From Sphingomonas yabuuchiae (GTDB lineage: Bacteria > Pseudomonadota > Alphaproteobacteria > Sphingomonadales > Sphingomonadaceae): 45,578 bases of DNA. Positions 32,503-42,873 of this stretch are shown piece after piece. The notes below the pieces were generated by a model. It ran no database searches. It worked only from the letters and a program-made list of their open reading frames with translations, and had not been told where the DNA came from. Made by a program: the position numbers and the translations under genes. Numbering within the stretch: the first letter of the stretch is position 1; every line of letters starts with the position of its first letter. Location: the NCBI RefSeq assembly GCF_001477495.1, contig NZ_LDTF01000013.1, forward strand, positions 1 through 45,578. Direction: 5' to 3'.

Positions 32503-33464
32503 TGGAAACCCGTTCGAACCACGTCCTTGTCGGCTCTGTCGTGCTGATCCTGCTCGCAGTGCTGGCCATCTTCACCGTCTGGATCGCCCGCCTGGGCGGC
32601 ACGTCGGAGAAGGAATATGACATCTTCTTCCGCCAGTCGGTGGACGGCCTGGCCAAGGGCTCGGCGGTCACTTACTCGGGCGTGCCTTCGGGGCAGGTGA
32701 AGGAGATCGCGCTGTGGCGCCCCGATCCGCAATTCGTGCGGGTCCGCGTCTCGGTCAACGAGCAGACGCCGATCCTGCAGGGGACGACCGCGTCGATCTC
32801 GGCCAGCTTCACCGGCACCAGCACCATCTCGCTGGACGGCGCCCGCAAGGGTGCGCCGCCGATCACCTGTCCGCAGCCCGACAACAAGACCGTCTGCCCT
32901 TACGGCGTGCCGGTCATCCCGACCAAGCAGGGCGGCATCGGCGCGATCCTGAACTCCGCGCCGCAGTTGCTGGAGCGGCTGTCGACGCTGACCGAGCGGC
33001 TGACCGGCCTGTTGTCGGACCGCAACCAGGCGTCGATCGCGGGCATATTGGACAACACCAACCGCCTGACCGATGCGCTCGCCGATCGCGGGCCGGAGAT
33101 CGCCGCGACGCTGGCCCAGACCCGCGTGGCGATCCAGCAGGCGGGTGACGCGGCCCAGTCGATCGGCCAGCTTGCGGCCACCACCAACGGCATCCTGGCC
33201 GAGGATGTGAAGCCGACCATCGCCAATCTGAACCGCACCATCGCCTCGGCGCAGAAGAGCGCGGACACGCTGAACGCGGCGATCGGCGATGCGCGGCCGG
33301 GCCTGCAGACCTTCTCGAAGCAGACGGTGCCCGAGGTGGATCGTCTGGTGAAGGATCTGCGCGTGATGACCCAGTCGCTGTCGGCGGTCGCCGAAAAGGT
33401 CGACCAGCAGGGCGCAGGGTCGCTGATCGGGCAGCAGAAGCTGCCGGACTATAAGGGCAAGTGA
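32502..33464 (+). CDS. MCE family lipid-binding protein (MlaD type)
   Basis: A 320-residue inner-membrane-anchored protein. A transmembrane helix at about 8-30 (VLVGSVVLILLAVLAIFTVWIA) is followed by one MCE domain (about 38-120; YDIFFRQSVDGLAKGSAVTYSGVPSGQV) that forms a hexameric ring passing lipids. The C-terminal ~190 residues are a helical region rich in Ala, Asn and Gln, as in MCE proteins that form a tube or needle. Two Cys occur in ITCPQPDNKTVCPYG. The ATG at 32502 overlaps the ATPase stop by one base. Confidence 0.94.
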   Translation: METRSNHVLVGSVVLILLAVLAIFTVWIARLGGTSEKEYDIFFRQSVDGLAKGSAVTYSGVPSGQVKEIALWRPDPQFVRVRVSVNEQTPILQGTTASISASFTGTSTISLDGARKGAPPITCPQPDNKTVCPYGVPVIPTKQGGIGAILNSAPQLLERLSTLTERLTGLLSDRNQASIAGILDNTNRLTDALADRGPEIAATLAQTRVAIQQAGDAAQSIGQLAATTNGILAEDVKPTIANLNRTIASAQKSADTLNAAIGDARPGLQTFSKQTVPEVDRLVKDLRVMTQSLSAVAEKVDQQGAGSLIGQQKLPDYKGK

Positions 33465-33472
33465 GGATGCCG

Positions 33473-34069
33473 ATGAGGACCGTCATGAAGACTCCGCTGA
33501 TCGTGATGCTCGCATCGCTTCCGCTCGCCGGCTGCATCAGCTTCGGTGCCAAGCCGCCGCCCTCGCTGCTGACGCTCCAGGCGCAGTCGGCGCCGAGCGT
33601 GGGGCAGACGCAGGATTCCGGGCCGGGCAAGTCGATCACCATCCAGGTGCCGTCCTCGCCGCAGGAACTGGCGACCGCGCGGGTGCCGGTGCAGGAGAAT
33701 GCGACCAGCATCGCCTATGTGAAGGATGCGCAATGGGCCGAGCCGCCGACGCGGCTGTTCGCTCGGCTGATGGCCGACACGCTGACCGCGCGGGCGGGGC
33801 GCATCGTCCTGTCGCCGCGCGACTCGATCGGCGATCCGGGCGACCGCCTGGGCGGCGAGCTGCGCCAGTTCGGCATGGACGCCACCCGGCGCGACGCGGC
33901 GGTGGTGTTCGACGCCACGTTGCAACGCGACGGCCAGACGAATATTGAGAAGCGCCGCTTCGAGGCGCGGGTGCCGGTCGGCAAGATCGATAATGAGAGC
34001 GTCGGCCCGGCGTTGAACCAGGCGGCGAACCAGGTGGCGCAGCAGGTGTCCGACTGGGTGGGTCGGTAA
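33473..34069 (+). CDS. ABC-type transport auxiliary lipoprotein (PqiC/ABC_trans_aux type)
   Basis: A lipoprotein of about 198 residues belonging to the auxiliary component family found with MCE transporters. The lipobox is LPLAGC, with Cys21 of this start as lipidation site. The mature part shows the expected ITIQVPSSPQELATARVPVQE and later AQWAEPPTRLFARLMADTL. It probably anchors the system at the outer membrane, as PqiC does. Starts at GTG 33461 (overlapping the mlaD stop), ATG 33467, 33473 and 33485 are all possible; GAGG six bases ahead favours 33473. A structured repeat begins six bases after the stop. Confidence 0.88.
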   Translation: MRTVMKTPLIVMLASLPLAGCISFGAKPPPSLLTLQAQSAPSVGQTQDSGPGKSITIQVPSSPQELATARVPVQENATSIAYVKDAQWAEPPTRLFARLMADTLTARAGRIVLSPRDSIGDPGDRLGGELRQFGMDATRRDAAVVFDATLQRDGQTNIEKRRFEARVPVGKIDNESVGPALNQAANQVAQQVSDWVGR

Positions 34070-34075
34070 GAGCTG

Positions 34076-34204
34076 ATCCTCCCCGCTAGCGGGGAGGGGG
34101 ACCATGCGTAGCATGGTGGAGGGGATCGCCGCGAGGGATGACCTTTGTGGAAGCCCCCCTCCGTCAGGGCTTGCGCCCTGCCACCTCCCCGTGTCGGTGA
34201 GGAT
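34076..34204 (+). repeat. Structured ~128-bp repeat, copy 3
   Basis: Third copy, plus orientation. Terminal stem CCTCCCCGC-TA-GCGGGGAGG, inner stem CCATGC-GTA-GCATGG (34102-34116), second inner stem AGGGC-TTGC-GCCCT. The right end is less perfect (GTGTCGGTGAGGAT) and is followed by a run of six T, so this copy could terminate transcription of the lipid transporter operon. It starts six bases after the lipoprotein stop. Confidence 0.85.
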
Positions 34205-34254
34205 TTTTTGGATCGAAGCGGAACTTTCACCCCGCGAAAACGTGTCGCGTCAGA

Positions 34255-34279
34255 TGACGGAAATCTGCCGCATCCGTCA
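34255..34279. promoter_or_regulatory. Inverted repeat upstream of the OMF-MacAB operon
   Basis: TGACGGA (34255-34261) and TCCGTCA (34273-34279) are perfect inverted arms with an 11-base spacer, 58 bp upstream of the outer-membrane factor ATG. Such spaced dyads often bind a dimeric regulator. No regulator gene is adjacent, and I cannot name a family that binds this sequence. Confidence 0.4.
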
Positions 34280-34337
34280 CAATTTGCGACATAAACACAC
34301 TGGACGGGGCCGTAACGGCACGGCACGTTCCTGCCCC

Positions 34338-35813
34338 ATGAAGCCTCGCATCCGCGTCCTTCTTCTCGTCACCGCCGCTTTGTCCGGCTGTACGGTCGGC
34401 CCCGATTACCGCCCCGCCGCTCCGCAGGCGCTGGGGGTGCCCGACACATGGTCGGTGCCCGCCGCCAATGCGCAGGCGCAGGACCTGACCCGGTGGTGGC
34501 GGTCGTTCGACGATCCGCTGCTTGCCGAACTGGTCGAGCAGGCGGTGGTCGCCAACACCGATGTGGTCCAGGCGATCGCCCGGTTGCGCCAGGCGCGCGA
34601 AAGCCTGATCCAGAGCCGCGCCTCGCTGTTGCCCAACGTTTCCGGCTCGACCGGCTATCAGCGCAACGAGAATCTGCGCGGCGGCGGGCGCAGCTTCACC
34701 CTGCCCGACGGCACGGTGGTCGATACCGGCGGGGGCGGCAGCAACAGCTTCACCGTGGGCCTGTCGGCCAGCTATCAGGTCGGTCTGTTCGGCGAGGTCC
34801 GCCGCACGGTGGAGGCGAGCCGCGCGACCTATGAGGGCGCAGGCTTCAGCTATGCCGCCACGCTGCTGACCGTCGAGAGCGAACTGGCGCGCAACTACAT
34901 GCTGGCGCGGGCCTATCAGGCGCAGCTGGCCAATGCACGGGCCAGCCTAGGCTTGCAGGACGACAATCTGGAGATCGCCGGTTTCCGGGTGCAGGCAGGC
35001 CTTGTTTCCTCGCTCGATGCCGAACAGGCGCGGGGCCAGCGGGCCCAGACCGCGGCGACCATCCCCTCGATCGAGCAGCAATATAACGCCGCCGTGTCGC
35101 GGCTGGGCGTGCTGACCGGCCAGGCGCCCGGCGCGGTCAAGGCGCGGCTCGCGGCGGTCAGGCCGATCCCGACCGGCCCCGCCGTCATCGGCACCGGCAT
35201 TCCCGCCGATATCCTGCGCCGCCGCCCCGATGTCCGCGCGGCCGAGCGCAATCTGGCCGCGGCCACCGCCCGGATCGGCGTGGCGCAGGCGGCGCTTTAT
35301 CCGGCGCTCGCCATTTCCGGGAACATCAACACGGCGGCGACCAGCATCGGTTCGCTGGGCGACGCGATCACCGGCAGCCTGTTTGCGGGCCTGACCCAGG
35401 CGATCTTCAACGGCGGTCGGCTGCGCAGCCAAGTGCGTAATGCCCAGGCGCTCGCCGATCAGAGCTATGCCGCCTATCAGGGCACCGTCCTGCTGGCGCT
35501 GGAGGATGTTGAGAACGCCATCGTCGCGCTCAATACCGCCCGCGCGCGCGCGCGGGAATTCGCCATCCAGCTCGACGCGGCGCGCAACTCGGCGATCCTG
35601 GCGCGCAGCCAGTATCGCTCGGGCCTCACCGATTTCACCACCCTGTCGCAACAGGAGGCGGCGTTCCTGAACGCGCAGAACGGGCTGGTTCAGGCCCGGT
35701 CCGACGCCGCGACCGCGCAGGTCGCGCTGTTCGCCGCGCTGGGCGGCGGATGGGACGACACGACCACCCCCGAAGCGCCGCCGCGCCTCGCCACAACCCC
35801 GGACAACCGCTGA
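34338..35813 (+). CDS. Outer-membrane efflux factor, NodT/TolC type
   Basis: A 491-residue outer-membrane lipoprotein of the NodT/OprM type. Signal peptide with lipobox ALSGC (Cys18), then VGPDYRPAAP, which is typical. Two OEP repeats follow, each with long helices and a beta hairpin; the second begins with RRRPDVRAAERNLAAATARIGVAQAALYP, the family's best-known stretch (near 295-323). It forms the trimeric channel for the adaptor encoded next. The ATG at 34338 (MKPRIRV) gives the signal. The upstream gap 34205-34337 holds the inverted repeat only. Confidence 0.94.
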   Translation: MKPRIRVLLLVTAALSGCTVGPDYRPAAPQALGVPDTWSVPAANAQAQDLTRWWRSFDDPLLAELVEQAVVANTDVVQAIARLRQARESLIQSRASLLPNVSGSTGYQRNENLRGGGRSFTLPDGTVVDTGGGGSNSFTVGLSASYQVGLFGEVRRTVEASRATYEGAGFSYAATLLTVESELARNYMLARAYQAQLANARASLGLQDDNLEIAGFRVQAGLVSSLDAEQARGQRAQTAATIPSIEQQYNAAVSRLGVLTGQAPGAVKARLAAVRPIPTGPAVIGTGIPADILRRRPDVRAAERNLAAATARIGVAQAALYPALAISGNINTAATSIGSLGDAITGSLFAGLTQAIFNGGRLRSQVRNAQALADQSYAAYQGTVLLALEDVENAIVALNTARARAREFAIQLDAARNSAILARSQYRSGLTDFTTLSQQEAAFLNAQNGLVQARSDAATAQVALFAALGGGWDDTTTPEAPPRLATTPDNR

Positions 35814-37190
35814 TGGCCGACCAGACTCTCGACGATTTCCTGGGCGTGAAGCCGCAGCCGCGATGGCGCAAATGGGTGCAGTGGGGCGTGGTGATCGTCG
35901 GCGTCGTGCTGCTCGCGCTGTTGCTGAAAAGCTGTTTCGGCGGATCGAAGGAGGCGGGCTTCGCGACCGCGCCGGTCACGCGCGGCGACCTGACCGTGAC
36001 CGTCTCGGCGACCGGCAAGCTGGCCCCGACCAATCAGGTAACGGTCGGCTCGCAGCTGTCGGGCCTGGTGACCAAGGTCGTGGTCGATGTGAACGACCGG
36101 GTGAAGGCGGGCGAGGCGCTGGCGCTGATCGATCCCGAACAGATCGACGACCAGATTCGTGCGGCGCAGGCGACGCTGGCCGCCAATGTCGCACAGGTGG
36201 CGCAGGCGCGCGCGACCGTGTCGGAATCGCAGGCGCAGCTGGCGCGGCTGGAACAGGTCTACAAGCTCTCGAACGGTCGCGTGCCCTCGGCCACCGAACT
36301 TCAGGCGGGGCGTGCCGATGCCCAGCGTGCGGTCGCCGCGCTGCGCGTCGCGGAGGCCAATGTCACCGCCGCCCGCGCCCAGCTGGCCCAGTCGCAGACC
36401 CAGCGCCAGCGTGCGATCATCCGCTCGCCCGTGTCCGGCGTGGTGCTGGCACGTCAGGTCGATCCGGGCCAGACCGTCGCGGCGTCGTTCAACACGCCGA
36501 CCCTGTTCGTCATCGCCGAAGACCTGACCAAGATGAAGCTGGAGGTCGCGATCGACGAAGCGGACGTCGGTGAGGTGAAGGTCGGGCAGAAGGCCAATTT
36601 CACCGTCGACGCCTTTCCGGGCCGCACCTTCCCCGCGACGATCACCCGCGTCGATCTGGGGTCGAACCTGACGGTCAGCGCGGCGACCTCGTCCGCTTCC
36701 TCGACCACCAGCGCCGCGTCGACCACGGGGCAGGTGGTCAGCTATGCCGCCGATCTGACGGTGGGCAATCCCGACCTGCAACTGCGCCCCGGCATGACCG
36801 CGACCGCCGATATCGTGACGTCGGACAAGAAGAACGTCATGCTGATCCCCAACGCCGCGCTGCGCTTCAAGCCCTCGGACGGCGCGCAGGCGGGCGGCGG
36901 CGGCATTGCGGGCTCGCTGACCTTCCGCCCGCGCCGGGACCGTGCCGCGCGCACCGCCACCGTTCAGCGCGGCGCGACTCAGACCGTCTATGTCCGTGGG
37001 CAGGACGGCAAGCCGCAGCCGATCCAGATCGTCACCGGCGACACCAACGGTTCGATGACCGAGGTGCTGTCGGGCGGTCTGAAGCCCGACATGCAGGTCA
37101 TTACCGGCCAGCTGGCGGGTGGCGAGAGTGCCGCGCCGCGTGGCGGTGGCCAGCGGCGTCAGGGTGGCGGCCAGCAGGGCGGGGGCGGTG

Positions 37191-37201
<11 letters not shown>
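35813..37201 (+). CDS. MacA-like periplasmic adaptor
   Basis: A 462-residue membrane fusion protein. A transmembrane anchor is at about 21-42 (WVQWGVVIVGVVLLALLLKSCF). The lipoyl halves are at about 75-105 and 200-225 (IIRSPVSGVVLARQVDPGQTV), with a helical hairpin between; barrel and membrane-proximal domains follow. Odd features are a Ser/Thr/Ala-only loop (about 290-310) and a Gly/Arg/Gln-rich tail of about 25 residues, likely flexible. It starts at ATG 35813, overlapping the outer-membrane factor stop by one base, and its end overlaps the ATPase gene by 11 bp. Confidence 0.93.
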
Positions 37202-37921
<720 letters not shown>

Positions 37922-37922
<1 letters not shown>

Positions 37923-39127
37923 TGTTCGGCACCACGCTCATCCTCGCCATCCGCTCGATCCGGCGGCATGTGCTGCGCTCGTTCCTGACGACGTTGGGCA
38001 TCATCATCGGCGTCGGCGCGGTCGTGACCATGGTGACGCTGGGCAAGGCGACGACCGCCGCCGTGCAGCAGTCGATTTCGTCGCTGGGCACCAACATCCT
38101 GCAGGTCCGGCCCGGCCAGGGCTTCGGGCGCGGCGGCGGCGGCCCGCGTCCGCCCGACTTCAAGCCCGAGGATGTCGAGGCGATCGCCGACCAGATCGCC
38201 GGCGTCACGGCGGTGGCGCCGCAGGCCCAGACGACCGCGACCGCCATCTATGAGGGCGCGAACTGGTCGACGACCGTGACCGGCACGACGCTGGCCTATT
38301 TCACCGTCCAGCCCTGGCCGCTGGCCTCGGGACGCACCTGGACCCCGGCCGAGCAGGCGGCGGGCAAGGCGGTCTGCATCATCGGCAATACCGTGCGCCA
38401 GAACCTGTTCCGCAGCACCGATGCGGTCGGCAAGCGCTTCCGTATCGGCGCGATCAGCTGCGACGTCATCGGCGTGCTGACGACGCGCGGGCAGGGGGGC
38501 TTCGGCGATCAGGATGACGTAGTGCTGATGCCGATCAAGGCGGTCCAGCGCCGCTTTACCGGCAGCCGCGACATCCGCCTGATGCTGGTCGGGGTCGACC
38601 AGGCCTATTCCACCTCGGCCGTGCAATCGTCGCTGACCGATCTGCTCCGCGAACGGCGCAACATCACCGGCGGCAAGGACGACGACTTCAACATCTTCGA
38701 CACCAAGCAGATCAGCGACACGCTGACCAGCACGACGACCATGCTGACCCGCATCGTCGCGGCGGTGGCGGCGATCAGCCTGGTGGTCGGCGGCATCGGC
38801 ATCATGAACATCATGCTGGTGTCCGTCACCGAGCGGACGCGCGAGATCGGCATCCGCCTGGCCATCGGTGCGGTCGCGCGCGAGGTGCTGATGCAGTTCC
38901 TGGTCGAGGCGGTGGTGCTGTCCTGCCTGGGCGGGATCATCGGCCTGATCCTGGCGCAGGCGATCATTGCCGCGTTGGTGCCGCTGATGCAGGTGCCCTG
39001 GACCTTCGATCCCCAGATCAACATCATCGCCTTTGCGATTTCGGCGGTGATCGGGGTCGTGTTCGGTTACTTCCCGGCGCGACGGGCGGCGGCGCTCAAT
39101 CCGATCGACGCGCTACGGCACGAGTGA
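37922..39127 (+). CDS. MacB-type ABC exporter permease
   Basis: A 401-residue permease with the FtsX/MacB layout: one N-terminal transmembrane helix (about 20-42, with [18 protein letters not shown]), a periplasmic domain of about 230 residues, then three helices from about 280 ([33 protein letters not shown], given in part). MacB-type systems expel macrolides, lipopeptides or toxins through a TolC-like channel by transmitting motion from ATPase to periplasm. Substrate unknown. The last 32 bp overlap the convergent mocA gene. Confidence 0.93.
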
Positions 39128-39719
39128 TCGTCCGCTCGGGGGCGTGAACCAGCTGACGTAGCTTTTCCAGATCCTCGGGCGTGTCGATGTCGATCAGCTC
39201 GGCGGGCGCGGTCACGACATGCCGCCCGCCCGCGACCAGCTTGCGGCCACCCTCGTCGCCCTCCAGCTTCAGAAGGTCCTCGAACCGATCCGCCCCGAAG
39301 ACGCCTGGCGGCGTGGGGTGTTCGCCATTGCTCGACACCACGACCGAGTCCGGTCCGTCGAACGCATCGAACAGGCGATAGATATGCGCCGCCGTGACGC
39401 GCGGCATATCGGCCAGCGCAATCAGGATCGCCTGGGGCGACGCCGTCATCGCTTCGCGCACGCCCAGATGCAGCGAGTGCGACATGCCCTTGGCGATGTC
39501 GGCATTGTGGATGACGCGGTAGCCGCGTGACGCGAAGTCGAGCTGGCAGCCGTCCGTCACCACGATCCGGTCGGCAAAGGGGATGCTCTCCAACGCGGTG
39601 GTGACGTGAAAGCCGACCGGCTTGCCGAGAAACTCGGCCTCCAGCTTGTTCTCCATCCCGAAGCGGCTCGACTGTCCTGCCGCCAGCAGGACCAGGACCA
39701 CATTCTCAGCGTCGATCAT
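39096..39719 (-). CDS. mocA: MocA-type molybdenum cofactor cytidylyltransferase
   Basis: A 207-residue NTP-transferase of the MobA/MocA family, which joins CTP to molybdopterin-Mo to give the cytosine-dinucleotide cofactor used by aldehyde oxidoreductases. The nucleotide loop [16 protein letters not shown] (about 11-26) and the metal-binding ALADMPRVT segment are clear. Position at the end of a molybdenum hydroxylase operon favours MocA over MobA. The start overlaps the chaperone gene by 14 bp. The C-terminus overlaps the convergent macB permease by 32 bp. Confidence 0.85.
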   Translation of the reverse strand: MIDAENVVLVLLAAGQSSRFGMENKLEAEFLGKPVGFHVTTALESIPFADRIVVTDGCQLDFASRGYRVIHNADIAKGMSHSLHLGVREAMTASPQAILIALADMPRVTAAHIYRLFDAFDGPDSVVVSSNGEHPTPPGVFGADRFEDLLKLEGDEGGRKLVAGGRHVVTAPAELIDIDTPEDLEKLRQLVHAPERTITRAVARRSD

Positions 39720-40629
39720 GAAAGGCTCCTATCATCGCCGCCGCGATCGACAGCGCGATCTCGGAGGGGCCGATCGCACCGATGTCGAGGCCGACAGGGC
39801 CATCGATCCGGTCGATCGCCTGGGGAGAAACGCCCTTCGCCGCCAGACGCTCCCGCCGCGCCGCATGGCTGCGCCGACTGCCCAGCGCGCCGACATAGGC
39901 GGTGTCGCCGGCGAGCGCGGCGATCAGCGCCGGATCGTCGATCTTGGTGTCGTGGCTCAGAGTCACCACGGCGGTCGCCGGGCCGGGGGCATAGGCCGCC
40001 ACCGCCTCGTCGGGCCAGCGATCGTCGAGCGTCACGCCGGGAAAGCGCTCTGCGGTCAGGAAGCGGGCACGCGGGTCGATGACGACCGTCGCGATGCCCA
40101 AGGTCTGCGCCAGTTGCGCCAGGCTCTGTGCGATCTGCACCGCGCCGACGATCAGCAACCGGCGTGGCGGGTCGTATCGGTTGGCGAAGACTTCGCCGGT
40201 TTCGACCGGCCGCAGGTCCGAATGGCCGGTGGTCAGGTCGGTCGTGACGGTCAACGCCTGGCCCCGCTCGCGCGCTTCGGCGATGCGGTCGAAGAGTTCG
40301 GGATCGAAGCCGTCGGCCGACACCGGCTGCACCATCACCGCGATCTCGCCGCCGCAGGGTAAACCGACTTCCCAAGCCGAGGCGTCGGCCACGCCGTAAC
40401 GCTTCAGCTGGAACGGCGCGCCCGCAATGACTTCGGCGGCGGTGTGGAGGATGTCGTTTTCGACACAGCCGCCCGATACCGACCCCTCGAACCGGCCATC
40501 GCCGTGAACCAGCATATGGCTGCCGCGCGGACGCGGTGCCGACCCCCAGGTCGACACCACCGTCGCGATCGCCATCGGCTCGCCCCGCCATTCCTTGGCG
40601 GCAGCGAGAACGCTGTCATGGTCGCTCAT
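39706..40629 (-). CDS. XdhC/PaoD-type molybdenum hydroxylase chaperone
   Basis: A 307-residue protein of the XdhC/CoxI family. The N-terminal XdhC part has VVSTWGSAPRPRGSHMLV and SVSGGCVENDI (about 25-62), with a second Cys in LPCGG. The C-terminal Rossmann part has LLIVGAVQIAQSLAQLAQTLG. Such proteins bind and sulfurate the Mo cofactor and load it into the hydroxylase. PaoD in E. coli plays this role for the aldehyde oxidoreductase PaoABC. ATG 40629 overlaps the large-subunit stop by one base. Confidence 0.9.
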   Translation of the reverse strand: MSDHDSVLAAAKEWRGEPMAIATVVSTWGSAPRPRGSHMLVHGDGRFEGSVSGGCVENDILHTAAEVIAGAPFQLKRYGVADASAWEVGLPCGGEIAVMVQPVSADGFDPELFDRIAEARERGQALTVTTDLTTGHSDLRPVETGEVFANRYDPPRRLLIVGAVQIAQSLAQLAQTLGIATVVIDPRARFLTAERFPGVTLDDRWPDEAVAAYAPGPATAVVTLSHDTKIDDPALIAALAGDTAYVGALGSRRSHAARRERLAAKGVSPQAIDRIDGPVGLDIGAIGPSEIALSIAAAMIGAFHDRR

Positions 40630-42869
40630 CAAAGCGCCGGGAGGTGATCGAGCAGCTTGTCAAGCGTCACCGGCATCTCGCGCACCCGCACGCCGGTGGC
40701 GTTGTAGATGGCGTTGACCACGGCCGGGGCCGCGCCGGAGATGCCCAGCTCGCCGATCCCCTTGGCATGGATTGGATTGGCGTGGATGTCGCGCTCGTCG
40801 AGGAAATGGACTTCCAGCTGGGGCACGTCGGCATTCACCGGCACATGATATTCGGCCAGATCGTGATTCACCAGCTTGCCGGTGCGCGGATCATGGATCA
40901 GCTCCTCGGTCAGCGCCGTTCCAATGCCGAAGGTCATGCCGCCCAGGCATTGCGAGCGCGCCGTCTTGGCGTTGAGCACGCGCCCCGCCGCGAACACGCC
41001 GAGCATCCGCCGCACGCGTACCTCGCCGGTGACGACGTTCACGCCGACCTCGGCGAAATGTGCGCCATAGCTGGCCTGATTGAACTGCTTCTCCTGTTGG
41101 CCGGGCTTGATCTCACCGATCGCGGACAGGCCGTCCTTGCCGACCAGCTCGGCGAGCGGCACCGAGCGATTGTCGCCGATCGCCATGCCGTCCTTCAGCG
41201 TCAGGTCTTCGGCCTTCACACCCATCGCCTTGGCCAGCTTCTCGCGCACGCGCTCGGCCGCGAGATACACTGCCGAACCAGCCGATGCCGCACCCCAGGA
41301 CCCGCCCGAACCGGCGGCAGGGGGATCGTTCGTGTCGCCCAGCGACATCGTCACCTTCTCGATCGGCAGGCCCAGGATTTCGGCGGCGATCTGCGCCATG
41401 ATCGTGTAGCTGCCCGTGCCGATATCGGTCATCGCCGAGGAGACGGTCGCGCTGCCATCGGGGTGGAGTTCGACCTTGGCAGCGGACTGCTGCAACTGGT
41501 TGGAGCGGCAGGCGGCGGCGACGCCCATGCCGATCAGCCAATCGCCCTCGCGACGCTGGCCCGGTGCCTGGCGCTGGTCCCAGCCGAAATGCTTCGCCCC
41601 TTCCTCCAGCGAGCGGGTCAGGTTGCGCGACGAATAGGGGACCTTCAACTCCGGGTCCTGCTGCGGATCGTTGACCTTGCGCAGCGCGATGGGGTCCATG
41701 CCGATCGCCTCGGCCAGTTCGTCCATGGCGCATTCCATGCCGACCATGCCGACCGCCTCGCCCGGCGCGCGCATCGATCCCGACAGCGTCCAGTTCAGCC
41801 GCACCACGTCATGATTGATCCGCCGGTTCTCACCGCCATAGAGGAAGTGGGTGCCGATCCCGACGGGTTCGAAGAAATCCTCGTCGGGCAGGTTGGAGGT
41901 GATGGACTCGTGGCCCAGCGCGACGATTCGGCCGCCCGCCTCAGCCCCGAGGCGCATCCGCTGTTCGGTGTTGGAACGGCGGACGGTGGCGTCGAAGACC
42001 TGCTGACGCAGCATCACCGCCTTGACCGGGCGGCCCAGCTGCTTGGCGGCGATGGCGGCGGCGACGCTCTCGGGCGCGATGCCGAGCTTCGAGCCGAAAC
42101 CGCCGCCGATATAGCGCGAGATGATCCGCACCTTGGACTGCGCCACGCCCAGAGCCTTGGCCAGCTGCTGCGCGTCGGAGGTCGGCATCTGGTACGCGCC
42201 GTAGAGCGTCAGCGCGCCGTCGTCCCATACCGCGATCGAGGCATGGGGCTCCATCGCCGCCGAATTCTGGCTGGGGGTGGTATAGGTCACGTCGATCTTG
42301 ACGGGCGCATTCTCGAACGCCTTGTCGAAATCGCCCTGATCGTAATGGCCCTTGATCAGGCCGTCCGGCGCAGGCTCGGCTTTGTCCTTGTTAGCCTCAT
42401 AGTCGAACGCGGCGTCGTCGAGCGGTTCGTAATCGACCTTCAGCCGCTTGGCCGCGTCGCGCGCGACCTCGAAGCTTTCGGCGACGACGATCGCGATGAT
42501 CTCGCCGAAATAGTCGATGGTGCGCACGCCTTGCGTCGGCGCGCTCGTCTCGCCGCCCTGCTGCGAGTTGCGGATGAAGGTATCGTAATCGGTGATGACG
42601 TCGATGACGCCCGGAATGGCCTTCACCGCATCGGCGTCGATCGATTTGATCTTGGCATGCCCCTGGGTCGCGCTGACCAGCACGCCGTGGGCGATATTCT
42701 CGATGGCGTATTCGGCCGCATAGGTGGCGGTGCCCGTCACCTTTTTCGGGCCGTCGACCCGGTCGAGCGGTTTGGAAATCACCCCCTGCACGCCCGTGTC
42801 GAGCAGGCTGTCGGGATGCGGCTGATTCATGGTCAGCGCGTTCGTGTCGTCCTTGCCGAATCCGAACAT
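40629..42869 (-). CDS. Molybdenum hydroxylase large subunit (PaoC/aldehyde oxidoreductase type)
   Basis: A 746-residue cofactor-binding subunit of the xanthine dehydrogenase/aldehyde oxidase family. It begins with a short segment, then the a/b-hammerhead domain (VISKPLDRVDGPKKVTGTATYAAEY) and the two Mo-cofactor domains, with GGFGSKLG and GSGGSWGAASAGSA. The catalytic base should be Glu707 in KGIGELGISG. With no Tat signal on any subunit here, the complex is probably cytoplasmic, unlike E. coli PaoABC. Length and order match PaoC. Aldehyde substrates are likely, but specificity cannot be told. Confidence 0.92.
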   Translation of the reverse strand: MFGFGKDDTNALTMNQPHPDSLLDTGVQGVISKPLDRVDGPKKVTGTATYAAEYAIENIAHGVLVSATQGHAKIKSIDADAVKAIPGVIDVITDYDTFIRNSQQGGETSAPTQGVRTIDYFGEIIAIVVAESFEVARDAAKRLKVDYEPLDDAAFDYEANKDKAEPAPDGLIKGHYDQGDFDKAFENAPVKIDVTYTTPSQNSAAMEPHASIAVWDDGALTLYGAYQMPTSDAQQLAKALGVAQSKVRIISRYIGGGFGSKLGIAPESVAAAIAAKQLGRPVKAVMLRQQVFDATVRRSNTEQRMRLGAEAGGRIVALGHESITSNLPDEDFFEPVGIGTHFLYGGENRRINHDVVRLNWTLSGSMRAPGEAVGMVGMECAMDELAEAIGMDPIALRKVNDPQQDPELKVPYSSRNLTRSLEEGAKHFGWDQRQAPGQRREGDWLIGMGVAAACRSNQLQQSAAKVELHPDGSATVSSAMTDIGTGSYTIMAQIAAEILGLPIEKVTMSLGDTNDPPAAGSGGSWGAASAGSAVYLAAERVREKLAKAMGVKAEDLTLKDGMAIGDNRSVPLAELVGKDGLSAIGEIKPGQQEKQFNQASYGAHFAEVGVNVVTGEVRVRRMLGVFAAGRVLNAKTARSQCLGGMTFGIGTALTEELIHDPRTGKLVNHDLAEYHVPVNADVPQLEVHFLDERDIHANPIHAKGIGELGISGAAPAVVNAIYNATGVRVREMPVTLDKLLDHLPAL

Positions 42870-42873
42870 GGGA

